Assembly (NCBI RefSeq): GCF_026162625.1
Contig: NZ_JAOTBD010000035.1
Location: forward strand, 1 to 36,638
DNA length: 36,638 nt
Reading direction: 5' to 3'
Source of the DNA: Paracoccus beibuensis
GTDB lineage: Bacteria; Pseudomonadota; Alphaproteobacteria; Rhodobacterales; Rhodobacteraceae
In this document: positions 22,636 through 30,323 of the stretch, in pieces
Layout: the number at the start of each line of letters is the position of its first letter
Position numbering within the stretch: the first letter of the stretch is position 1
Notes under the pieces: model-generated
Told to the model about the DNA's origin: nothing
Databases searched by the model: none
The model's input: the letters and a program-made list of their open reading frames with translations, nothing else
Made by a program: the position numbers and the translations under genes

Positions 22636-23811
22636 ATGGAGCATGTCGACCTTCTTATTCTGGGTGCCGGCGCCGCCGGGCTGTTCTGCGCTGGTTCGGC
22701 TTTGAGGCAGGGCAGGCGCGTTCTCTTGCTGGATCATGCGTCGAAGCCTGGCGAGAAGATCAGGATCTCGGGCGGTGGGCGGTGCAACTTCACCAATCTC
22801 GCGACCGAACCGAACCGCTTCCTGTCGCAGAACCCGCGGTTCGCGGCCAGCGCCCTGGCGCGGTATCGGCCCGAGGCGTTCGTGAGGCTTGTCGACCAGG
22901 CCGGGATCGGCTGGCACGAGAAAACCTTGGGGCAGCTGTTCTGCGACGGCCGGGCGACGCAGATCACGGACATGTTGCTGGCCCGCATGAAGGGAGCGGA
23001 ACTGCGGATGGAGACGCCTCTAGACGATGTCGTCCACCAGGGCGACCGCTTCGTCGTGGGCACTCCGGCCGGTCCGGTCAGCGCGGCGCGGCTTGTCGTC
23101 GCGACCGGCGGCAAGTCTATCCCGAAGATGGGGGCGACCGGCCGCGCCTATGAGGTTGCCCGGCAATTCGGCCTGCGCATGGTGGAGACCCGGCCCGCGT
23201 TGGTGCCGATGACATTTGCCGAGCAAGAGTTGTCGCTCTGCCGTCCGCTTGCGGGCGTCGCGGTCGAGGCCGAGATCGCGCATGGCGGCGGCCGTTTCCG
23301 GGACGCCCTGCTGTTCACGCATCGCGGCCTCAGCGGTCCGGAGATCCTGCAGATCTCGAGCTTCTGGCAAGCGGGAGAGGAGCTGCGGATCGACCTTGCG
23401 CCGGGTTGCGATGTCGCAGCCGTGCTGAAGTCGGCGCGGGGCAGCGCCGGTCGCAGTGGAGTGGGGACGGCGCTGGCGCAGGTGCTGCCCGAACGTCTTG
23501 CGCAATCGATCGCTGCCGAGATGGGCCTGGGGCAGGCGCGGCTGGCCGACCAGTCGAACACCCGGTTGGAGGCCGTGGGGGCGCGGGTGAACCGCTGGCA
23601 GGTTCGGCCGGTCGGCACCGAAGGTTATCGCACTGCCGAGGTGACGCTTGGCGGTATCGATACGCGAGATCTCGATTCGCGCACGATGCAGGCGCGTCAG
23701 ATGCCGCAGCTGTCGTTCATCGGCGAATGCGTCGACGTGACGGGTTGGCTGGGGGGCTACAACTTCCAGTGGGCCTGGGCGTCCGCCGATGCTGCAGGTC
23801 GGGCCGCCTAG
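22636..23811 (+). CDS. FAD/NAD(P)-dependent oxidoreductase, BaiN/HI0933 family
   Basis: A 391-aa flavoprotein of the YhiN/HI0933/BaiN family. The FAD-binding GAGAAGLFCAGSAL is at residues about 9-22. The family signature KIRISGGGRCNFTN is near 44-57. VVATGGKSIPKMGATGRAY is near 155-173, and the C-terminal FIGECVDVTGWLGGYNFQWAWASA closes the FAD site. The physiological substrate is not established for most members; BaiN proper acts in bile-acid dehydroxylation and is not implied here. It starts at the ATG at 22636 after a G-rich stretch; upstream in-frame codons overlap the tRNA. Its stop shares the palindrome CTAG with the convergent mscS stop. Confidence 0.93.
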   Translation: MEHVDLLILGAGAAGLFCAGSALRQGRRVLLLDHASKPGEKIRISGGGRCNFTNLATEPNRFLSQNPRFAASALARYRPEAFVRLVDQAGIGWHEKTLGQLFCDGRATQITDMLLARMKGAELRMETPLDDVVHQGDRFVVGTPAGPVSAARLVVATGGKSIPKMGATGRAYEVARQFGLRMVETRPALVPMTFAEQELSLCRPLAGVAVEAEIAHGGGRFRDALLFTHRGLSGPEILQISSFWQAGEELRIDLAPGCDVAAVLKSARGSAGRSGVGTALAQVLPERLAQSIAAEMGLGQARLADQSNTRLEAVGARVNRWQVRPVGTEGYRTAEVTLGGIDTRDLDSRTMQARQMPQLSFIGECVDVTGWLGGYNFQWAWASADAAGRAA

Positions 23812-25103
23812 CGGGCGCTGGGGCTCAGCAGGTCACGGCCGTCGTCCACGCGCTCGCGCTCGACCATTTCCTCGAAGGCGGCGTCGGGGCCCAATTCCGA
23901 CAGCCGCCGGTCCACCGGCTGCACCGGCCGCAGCGAAGGGCGCGTGACGCCAGGCTGTTCCAGCTGGATGCGGTGAACGGGTTCCGGGGGCAGGTAACCC
24001 TGCGAATCGAACGCGTAGCGCAGCAGGCGAAACGCCTCGCCCCGCGCAAGGTCGAAGTCCGTCCCGTCCTGCGACACCCAGCCCCCGGCACGAATCACGA
24101 CGTACTCGGGTCCCGACGAATCCAGCCAAGCCACCGGCTCGGGCCGCGCCAGCACGAACGGCATGGCGACCAGCGTCTTCAGAGCCAAGTCGCGCGCAGG
24201 GCCCGGATCGGCGGCGGGATCGATGGCCAGATCAACCATGAAGCGGCGTTCCGGATTGCGGGTATAGTTCGTCAATACGGCCTTGTAGATGATCTGGTTC
24301 GGGATGCGGATGTGGTTGCCGTCCAGCGTCAGCAGTGTCGTTCCGCGGCTGGTCAGCCGGATCACGCGTCCACGCATTCCGGCCACCTCGATCAGGTCAT
24401 TGGGACTGAAGGGCTGGCGCAGCGACAGCAGCATTGTCGCCACGAACCCTTCGATCGTGTCGCGCGCCGCGAAGCTGAGCGATAGGCCGAAGATGCCGGC
24501 CGCACCCAGCAGCGTTCCCAGAAGTGCCCGCGCGCCCATCAGGTCCAGCGCCACGACCAATGCGATGATCCAGGCGCACAAGCGGATCGCCTGCGCCAGA
24601 AACCCGGCGATGAACGGGTTCGGCGCGATGCCCGCCAGCACCCGCTGCCGACGGGAAACCCAGCCGCCCAGCAGCACGATGACCGCACCTACGGCAAGAC
24701 CCAAGCCCATGAACGGCAGTCCCGCGACAACCTGCGTCAGGCGCGACTGAAATCGCGCACGGACCGAGTCCAGCCGCGTGCCCAGGTCCGTCGACAGCCG
24801 GACCTTGTTCTCGATCGCAACGACGCCGTCGACGCGGGTGATCAGTCCACGCAGACGGTCGATCGTTTCTTGCTCGGTCACCTCGCCGGTCAACGTGACA
24901 ACGCCGGCATCCACCTGGACGCGCAGCGCGTCGAAGTCGGGAAGCTGCGCCAGAATGCTGGAGATCCGGCTGAAGATCGCAAGGTCCGAGGCGCGGTCGC
25001 TGTTGACGGGGATCGTCCCTGTCGGCGTTTCGGCTTGGTCGACCTGCTGCGCGGCCGCAGGTGTCAGTGCAAGCAGGAAGACCAGAAGAAATGCGCGGAT
25101 CAT
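23808..25103 (-). CDS. mechanosensitive channel protein (MscS family) with periplasmic BON domain
   Basis: A 431-aa protein with a signal peptide (residues 1-18, cleaved after AAA). A BON domain follows (about 40-105; VTLTGEVTEQETIDRLRGLI and VVAIENKVRL), then three to four membrane helices (about 128-235). The MscS pore/beta region comes next: LLGAAGIFGLSLSFAARDTIEGFVA, the FSPNDLIEVAGMRGRV beta domain, and LTLDGNHIRIPNQIIY. It should gate ion or solute efflux under membrane tension. The BON domain may touch the outer membrane or phospholipids. Its ATG overlaps the kdsA stop (ATGA), so it is the last gene of the kpsT-kpsE-kdsA-mscS operon. It ends in the CTAG shared with the convergent flavoprotein gene. 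Confidence 0.92.
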   Translation of the reverse strand: MIRAFLLVFLLALTPAAAQQVDQAETPTGTIPVNSDRASDLAIFSRISSILAQLPDFDALRVQVDAGVVTLTGEVTEQETIDRLRGLITRVDGVVAIENKVRLSTDLGTRLDSVRARFQSRLTQVVAGLPFMGLGLAVGAVIVLLGGWVSRRQRVLAGIAPNPFIAGFLAQAIRLCAWIIALVVALDLMGARALLGTLLGAAGIFGLSLSFAARDTIEGFVATMLLSLRQPFSPNDLIEVAGMRGRVIRLTSRGTTLLTLDGNHIRIPNQIIYKAVLTNYTRNPERRFMVDLAIDPAADPGPARDLALKTLVAMPFVLARPEPVAWLDSSGPEYVVIRAGGWVSQDGTDFDLARGEAFRLLRYAFDSQGYLPPEPVHRIQLEQPGVTRPSLRPVQPVDRRLSELGPDAAFEEMVERERVDDGRDLLSPSAR

Positions 25104-25942
25104 GCCGGCAGAGGGTCCGCCTTCGCCAACGCGTCGAAGCGCATGAGAGAGGCGACGAGATCGCCCATCCGCGCAAGCGGGATCATGTTCGGCCCGTCAG
25201 ACGGCGCGCGGTCGGGATCCTCGTGCGTCTCGATGAAGACGCCTGCCACGCCGAGCGCAACCGCGGCGCGGGCCATGACCGGCGCGAATTCGCGCTGCCC
25301 GCCCGAGCTGCCGCCCTGGCCGCCGGGCTGCTGCACGGAATGGGTCGCGTCCATGATGATCGGATAACCGGTCCGGGCCATGATCGGCAGGGACCGCATG
25401 TCCGCCACAAGCGTGTTATAGCCGAAGCTGGCACCGCGTTCGGTCAGAAGGATATTGTCGTTTCCGGTCGAAGCGACCTTGTCGGCCACGTTCGGCATGT
25501 CCCAGGGGGCCAGGAACTGTCCCTTCTTGACGTTGACCACAGCGCCGGTCCGGCCGGCGGCCAAGAGCAGGTCAGTCTGGCGGCACAGGAAGGCCGGGAT
25601 CTGGATCACGTCCACCACCTCGGCCGCGCGGACCGCCTGTTCGGCATCGTGGATGTCGGTCAGCACCGGGCAACCAATTCGGTCGCGCACGGTCGCCAGG
25701 ATCTGCAGCCCCTCGTCGATGCCCAGGCCGCGCCGCCCCGACAACGAGGTGCGATTCGCCTTGTCGTAGCTTGCCTTGAAGACAAAGCCTGCGCCGGCCG
25801 CCTTGCAGGCCGCGGCCATCGTCTTGGCGATCATCAGGGCGTGGTCCAGCGATTCCAGCTGGCAGGGACCCGCGATGACCGTCAACGGCAGGTCGTTGCC
25901 GCAGGTGACGGGGCCGAGGGCGATGTGCTTGTGATGCGTCAT
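25100..25942 (-). CDS. kdsA: 3-deoxy-8-phosphooctulonate (KDO-8-P) synthase
   Basis: Condenses phosphoenolpyruvate with arabinose 5-phosphate to KDO-8-phosphate, the committed step for KDO used in lipid A-core and in the KDO linker of ABC-dependent capsules. The 280-aa product shows VIAGPCQLES near residue 22, FKASYDKANRTS near 55, TDIHD near 95 and IQIPAFLCRQTDLL near 114. KKGQFLAPWDM is near 139, and DATHSVQQPGG and FIETHEDPD lie in the C-terminal half, as in KdsA. C27 in AGPCQ is a candidate metal ligand of metal-dependent forms. It is coupled to kpsE upstream and mscS downstream by ATGA overlaps. Confidence 0.96.
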   Translation of the reverse strand: MTHHKHIALGPVTCGNDLPLTVIAGPCQLESLDHALMIAKTMAAACKAAGAGFVFKASYDKANRTSLSGRRGLGIDEGLQILATVRDRIGCPVLTDIHDAEQAVRAAEVVDVIQIPAFLCRQTDLLLAAGRTGAVVNVKKGQFLAPWDMPNVADKVASTGNDNILLTERGASFGYNTLVADMRSLPIMARTGYPIIMDATHSVQQPGGQGGSSGGQREFAPVMARAAVALGVAGVFIETHEDPDRAPSDGPNMIPLARMGDLVASLMRFDALAKADPLPA

Positions 25943-27669
25943 GTCGAAACCTGTTCGCGAAGGATGGAGGCCGTCAACGACAGCATCAGGTAGATACCTG
26001 AAAAGATCAGGAATGCCACCAGGGTGTTCTGGAATGCCCTGGGATAGGTCGCCTCGTCCGGCGGGATCGGTGCGATTGACATCGACAGGTAACGAACCTG
26101 CTTGTTCGCCTCGATGCGGGCGGCCTCCATCTGCGTTGCGGCGGCGGACAGCAGCTCTTGCCGGGTCAGCAACTCGCCCTCGGCGATGCGCAACTCGCCG
26201 GTGATGGCGGCCAGGGAACTGCGGGTCCCGGACCCTTCGGTCAGATCCTCGCGCGTGTCGGCAACCATCTGGCGCAGGCGCGCGATGTCGCCGCGAACCG
26301 CCTCGACGCGGCTTTCCTGCGGCCGGGCATTGGCGAGCAACTGCCCAAGTTCCAACTGCTTTTCCGTCAGCTGGCCCTCAAGCTGCGCGACCTGTCCCAT
26401 GATGACCGATGTCTCGGCGGCGGGGTCCAGCACGCCCATCCTCTGCTGCAGTTCCTGCACGCGGTTCTGGGCGGCCAGCATCTTCGCCTCGGCATCGTCA
26501 TAGGCCTCTCGAGCCCCGTCCATCTGGTCGGACCTCAGCCGCGCCGTCAGGTCGTCGACCAGTTCCTCGGCATAGGAGATGAGGGCGCGCGAGAACGCCT
26601 CGCTCAGCTGCGGATCGGGCGCGACCACTTCCATGTTCAGCATGCCCTCTGTCGGATCATATCCGATCTCGACCAGGTTCCTGTACAGCGAGAAGGCGTC
26701 CTCCATCGACGCTTCGGGGTCCAGCCGCGTGACCGGATCGATATCAGGATCCTGGAACGCCTCGCGGAACCCCAAATCCTCGTCAAGGCGCAGCATCGCC
26801 ACGCGGGACGTCAAATAGCTCTGGACGGCGACGGCATCGGTGTTGGTGGCCATGGCCGACAGGCCGGGCATGCCGCCCATCCCGCCCCCGCCACCTTCTG
26901 CCGACTGGATCTGGAACTGCGAGAACGTGGCGTAGAGTGGCGTGGCGTATCTGAAGTAGTAGATGCCGACGGCGATCGTGGGAATGACGACGAATATCAG
27001 CAGGCGTGCGAGAAGCATCGTCAGCCGCCTACGGCGGCGGCGAGCCAGGTCGCGCTGGATGCGGAAGATCTCTGCCGCGCGCCTCTCCTCGGTCAGATCC
27101 TCGCGCGAGGGCAGCGCGGGGCGCTTGGCCGGCGCGGTGTCGGGAACGACCGACGGCACCGGCGGCTGGCGGACCGCCGGCGGGTTGCTCGCCGGTGCCG
27201 CCTGGGCGCGGCTGCCTTCGGCCGACAGGATGCTGCCGACGGCGCTGCGATGCGACGGGTCGATGCCACGTTCCCGCAGCCGCAGCACGGCCTCTTCGCC
27301 CGACGACACCTCTATCTGGTGCAGGGCGGCGATGCGGCGGGCGATGCGCAACTGCCGCTCGGTCAGGTTCTCGGCCCTGATCGCGGCAAGGCGCGCCTCC
27401 AGGTCGGCATCGGGTTGGGGCGCCGTCTCCTCGGGGGCGGGGCGGGTCAGGCTGAACTCGCCGAAGCCGTCGTCGGCGGGCTGTGTCGCCGTCAGGCGTT
27501 CCAGCCGCTTGTCGTCCTCGGTCTGCGGATCGAACTCCGCCTGCGCGTCCTTGCGGATTACCTCCAGCCGGGGGGCCGGCGCCGTGTCCTCGGCCGGCGG
27601 CACGCTGCCCGCCCGGACGGATTCGGCGGTAGAGGCGTGGTAGCGGCGCGTCTTAGGAGGTGTAGTCAT
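25939..27669 (-). CDS. kpsE: capsule polysaccharide export inner-membrane protein, KpsE/BexC/CtrB family
   Basis: The polysaccharide co-polymerase/adaptor that links the KpsMT ABC transporter to the outer-membrane export channel. Of 576 aa, residues about 1-205 are a charged, Pro/Ala-rich cytoplasmic extension that ordinary KpsE (about 380 aa) lacks. TM1 is at about 210-232, after RRRRR. The periplasmic domain has LYATFSQFQIQSAEGG and SYLTSRVAMLRLDEDLG, a long coiled-coil (about 385-525), the PDEATYPRAFQNT motif before TM2 (about 550-568), and a short tail. It overlaps the kpsT 3' end by 17 bases and its stop overlaps the kdsA ATG. The extension carries a segment (DPSHRSAVGSILSAEG) whose role is unknown. 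Confidence 0.9.
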   Translation of the reverse strand: MTTPPKTRRYHASTAESVRAGSVPPAEDTAPAPRLEVIRKDAQAEFDPQTEDDKRLERLTATQPADDGFGEFSLTRPAPEETAPQPDADLEARLAAIRAENLTERQLRIARRIAALHQIEVSSGEEAVLRLRERGIDPSHRSAVGSILSAEGSRAQAAPASNPPAVRQPPVPSVVPDTAPAKRPALPSREDLTEERRAAEIFRIQRDLARRRRRRLTMLLARLLIFVVIPTIAVGIYYFRYATPLYATFSQFQIQSAEGGGGGMGGMPGLSAMATNTDAVAVQSYLTSRVAMLRLDEDLGFREAFQDPDIDPVTRLDPEASMEDAFSLYRNLVEIGYDPTEGMLNMEVVAPDPQLSEAFSRALISYAEELVDDLTARLRSDQMDGAREAYDDAEAKMLAAQNRVQELQQRMGVLDPAAETSVIMGQVAQLEGQLTEKQLELGQLLANARPQESRVEAVRGDIARLRQMVADTREDLTEGSGTRSSLAAITGELRIAEGELLTRQELLSAAATQMEAARIEANKQVRYLSMSIAPIPPDEATYPRAFQNTLVAFLIFSGIYLMLSLTASILREQVST

Positions 27670-28306
27670 AATACTGCTTGGCCTCGTCCAGGGTCTCGAA
27701 CATATAGAGCCTGCCGTCCCGCAGGATTGCCGCCCTGTTGCAGAATTTCTCGATCGTGCTGGGCTGGTGGGACACGACGATGGTGGTCGCTGTCTTCAGG
27801 CGGTCGAACAGCACCCGGCCCGCCTTGCGGTTGAATTCGACATCCGTCGTCTGCGGCATCCCCTCGTCGATCAGGTAGATGTCGAAATCCAGCGCAAGAA
27901 GCAGCGCAAAGGTGAAGCGTTGCCGCATTCCGCTGGAAAAGGTGCCGACCGGCATGTCGAAATATTCGTGGATGTCGCACAACCACCGCGTGAAGGCCGA
28001 AACGTAATCGGGGTCCAGCCCGTAGATGCGGGCGATGTAGCGCGCGTTCTCGCTAGCGGTGTGCCGGTTCACCAGGCCGCCCATGAAACCGAGCGGGAAC
28101 GAGATGCGGCAATCGCGCCGGATCTTGCCCTCGTCGGGTTTTTCCAGGCCGCACATCATGTTGATCAGCGTTGTCTTGCCGGTGCCGTTCGGCGCCAGGA
28201 TCCCCAGCGAATTGCCAAGTTCGACCCGAAACGACGCCTGGTCCAGGATGATCTTGTGCTGCTTGCCCGTCCAGAAAGATTTCGAGACGTTGTCGAATTC
28301 CAGCAT
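27653..28306 (-). CDS. kpsT: capsule export ABC transporter ATP-binding protein KpsT
   Basis: A 217-aa ATPase that powers export of capsular polysaccharide with the permease KpsM. Walker A is APNGTGKTT (residues about 37-45). The KpsT-type region FPLGFMGGLVNRHTASEN follows, then a signature-like FSSGMRQRF (variant of LSGGQ, normal for this subfamily), Walker B IYLIDEG, and H-loop VVSHQ. It starts at 28306, where homology begins; in-frame codons up to 28726 overlap the UDG gene and are not coding. No KpsM gene is adjacent, so the permease must lie elsewhere. First gene of the kpsT-kpsE-kdsA-mscS operon. Confidence 0.93.
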   Translation of the reverse strand: MLEFDNVSKSFWTGKQHKIILDQASFRVELGNSLGILAPNGTGKTTLINMMCGLEKPDEGKIRRDCRISFPLGFMGGLVNRHTASENARYIARIYGLDPDYVSAFTRWLCDIHEYFDMPVGTFSSGMRQRFTFALLLALDFDIYLIDEGMPQTTDVEFNRKAGRVLFDRLKTATTIVVSHQPSTIEKFCNRAAILRDGRLYMFETLDEAKQYYDYTS

Positions 28307-28562
28307 GGCGATATTGAACCAGATCAAGGGGCACGGGCCGCGCCATGCACGGTGCCTGAGGAAGTGACACAACCTTAGGCTGCCGGCATGGCGCTGTCCA
28401 GTGACGGCATCGGACCCTGGGACGGGCCAGGAGGCCAGCGCGATCTGACGCAAGTTTGCATCAATTCTTCGGCGAACGTGCCGCGGCGCACCGGCAGGCG
28501 GCTGCGATTTATCAGCCGCCACCGCGGCTTGCTTTCGTCCTGATCCGCCATATCTCGCCGGC
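28307..28562. promoter_or_regulatory. divergent promoter region of kpsT operon and UDG gene, with a hairpin
   Basis: No gene is seen. A perfect 8-bp inverted repeat (GGCGGCTG 28497-28504, CAGCCGCC 28513-28520; 8-base AT-rich loop) lies 43 bases before the UDG start. It lacks a T-tract, so it may be an operator or a leader hairpin rather than a terminator. Confidence 0.35.
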
Positions 28563-29150
28563 ATGAACCACCTGTTGAGCGAAATCGCCGCCTGTCGCCT
28601 TTGTGCCGAGCGGTTTGCAGCCACCTGCACGCGCCACGCGCCGCGGCCGGTCGTCTGGTTCGACCCGGCTGCGCGGCTGCTGGTTGCAAGCCAGGCGCCA
28701 GGGATGCGCGTCCACGAGGCGGGCATTCCGTTCTGGGACCGTTCGGGCGACAGGCTGCGGGGTTGGCTGGGGCTGGACGAGGCAGGCTTCTATGATCGCG
28801 GCAAGGTCGCGATCCTGCCCACCAGCTTCTGCTTTCCCGGCTATGACGCCAAGGGCAGCGACCTGCCGCCGCCCGCACTCTGCGCCGCGACCTGGCACGG
28901 GCGGGCCATGGCGTTGATGCCGAACCTGAAGCTCAAGCTGCTGATCGGCGGCCATGCCCAGAGGTGGCACCTGGGCGACCGGCGCGCCGTGACGGAAATC
29001 GTGCGGTCGTGGCGCGACGCGCCCGACGGGGTCATCCCGCTGCCGCATCCGTCCTGGCGCAACACGGCTTGGCTGAAGAAGAACCCCTGGTTCGAGGCTG
29101 AACTGGTCCCCGAACTGCAGGCCCGCGTCCGGCACGTCCTGCAGGACTGA
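28563..29150 (+). CDS. uracil-DNA glycosylase family protein with 4Fe-4S cluster
   Basis: A 195-aa protein of the UDG superfamily close to the family 4-type enzymes. Motif 1 is SQAPGMRVHEAGIPFWDRSG (residues about 43-62), equal to the GEAPG..ED..G.PF block. Motif 2 is PLPHPSWRN near residue 160. Four cysteines are spaced like the cluster ligands of family 4 UDGs: C11 and C14 (CRLC), C90 and C107 (16 residues between). Typical enzymes excise uracil from DNA; the substrate range of this branch is not certain. It is divergent from kpsT. Confidence 0.85.
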   Translation: MNHLLSEIAACRLCAERFAATCTRHAPRPVVWFDPAARLLVASQAPGMRVHEAGIPFWDRSGDRLRGWLGLDEAGFYDRGKVAILPTSFCFPGYDAKGSDLPPPALCAATWHGRAMALMPNLKLKLLIGGHAQRWHLGDRRAVTEIVRSWRDAPDGVIPLPHPSWRNTAWLKKNPWFEAELVPELQARVRHVLQD

Positions 29151-29275
29151 ATGGCCCGCGGAAGGCCCTGTCCGCATCAAGGGGTTGTCCAACCGGCAAA
29201 CTTCGGGGACCATCGTGGCATGAAGCGGCGGGCTGCGTCCTGCCCCGCCACATGAAGAACCAGAGGAGAAGCCGC

Positions 29276-30241
29276 ATGAGCAAGCTGAAACCGATCCTGC
29301 TATGCACCGCCTTCGCGCTGAGCGCGCAGCCGGTCCTGGCCCAGGAAGAACAGTTCATCACCATCGGCACCGGCGGCCAGACGGGTGTCTACTACGTCGT
29401 CGGCCAGTCGATTTGCCGGCTTGTGAACCGCGACAGCGCCGAAACCGGCCTGCGCTGCACGGCCCCCGCGACCGGCGGGTCCATCGCCAACATCAACGCC
29501 ATCAAGTCGGGCGACATGACGATGGGCGTGGCCCAGTCCGACTGGCAATACCACGCCTATAACGGCAGCTCGGACTATGAGGGCGACGCCTTCGAAGACC
29601 TGCGCGCCGTCTTTGCCGTCCACCCCGAGCCGTTCACCGTGCTGGCCCGCGCCGACGCCGGGATCGAGAACTTCGAGGACTTGGCCGGCAAGCGCGTCAA
29701 CGTGGGCAATCCCGGCTCGGGGTCTCGCGGGACGTTCGAGATTGTGCTGGACGCGATGGGCATGTCGATGGACGACTTTACGCTGGCATCCGAACTGCGC
29801 CCGGCCGAGCAGTCGGCGGCGCTTGGCGACAACCAGGTCGACGCGATCAGCTATACGGTCGGCCATCCGAACGGCTCGATCCAGGAAGCCACGTCGACGG
29901 TGGATTCGAACCTGGTGACCGTCGCGGGCGAGGCAATCGACAAGCTGGTCGCCGACAATCCCTATTATTCGAAGGTGACAATCCCCGGCGGCATGTATGC
30001 CGGCAACGACGAGGATACCGAGACCTTCGGCGTGAAGGCGACCTTCGTCACCTCGGCTGAAGTCCCCGAGGAAACGGTCTACCAAGTGGTGAAGGCCGTC
30101 TTCGACAACTTCGATCGCTTCAAGGGCCTGCATCCGGCCTTCGAGTCGCTGGAACCCCAGGACATGATCGCCGAAGGCAACAGCGCGCCGCTGCATCCGG
30201 GGGCCGAGCGGTATTACCGCGAACAAGGCTGGATCGAGTGA
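29276..30241 (+). CDS. TAXI-family TRAP transporter solute-binding protein
   Basis: A periplasmic receptor of 321 aa with a signal peptide (residues 1-23, cleavage after VLA before QEE). The mature part starts with ITIGTGGQTGVYYVVGQSICRLVN, the hallmark of TAXI proteins. It continues with ATGGSIANINAIKSGDMTMGVAQSDW, then VNVGNPGSGSRGTFE and a C-terminal helical part ending HPGAERYYREQGW. Ligands of TAXI proteins are mostly unknown; glutamate and related acids have been reported for a few. It starts at 29276 (GGAG 9 bases upstream), not at the ATG at 29252. A fused TRAP permease follows after a hairpin. Confidence 0.94.
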   Translation: MSKLKPILLCTAFALSAQPVLAQEEQFITIGTGGQTGVYYVVGQSICRLVNRDSAETGLRCTAPATGGSIANINAIKSGDMTMGVAQSDWQYHAYNGSSDYEGDAFEDLRAVFAVHPEPFTVLARADAGIENFEDLAGKRVNVGNPGSGSRGTFEIVLDAMGMSMDDFTLASELRPAEQSAALGDNQVDAISYTVGHPNGSIQEATSTVDSNLVTVAGEAIDKLVADNPYYSKVTIPGGMYAGNDEDTETFGVKATFVTSAEVPEETVYQVVKAVFDNFDRFKGLHPAFESLEPQDMIAEGNSAPLHPGAERYYREQGWIE

Positions 30242-30259
30242 TCCGCACTTGACAAGGGG

Positions 30260-30289
30260 GGCGGTCCTGCGGGACCGCCTTCTTCCTTG
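30260..30289 (+). terminator. hairpin (partial terminator/stabiliser) between TAXI protein and permease genes
   Basis: A perfect 8-bp stem (GGCGGTCC 30260-30267, GGACCGCC 30272-30279) has a 4-base loop TGCG. It is followed by TTCTTCCTT and lies 18 bases after the binding-protein stop. It probably lets the receptor be made in excess over the permease. Confidence 0.65.
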
Positions 30290-30323
30290 AACGGAATGAA
30301 ACCGGAAATGCGGAGGTGCTTCG

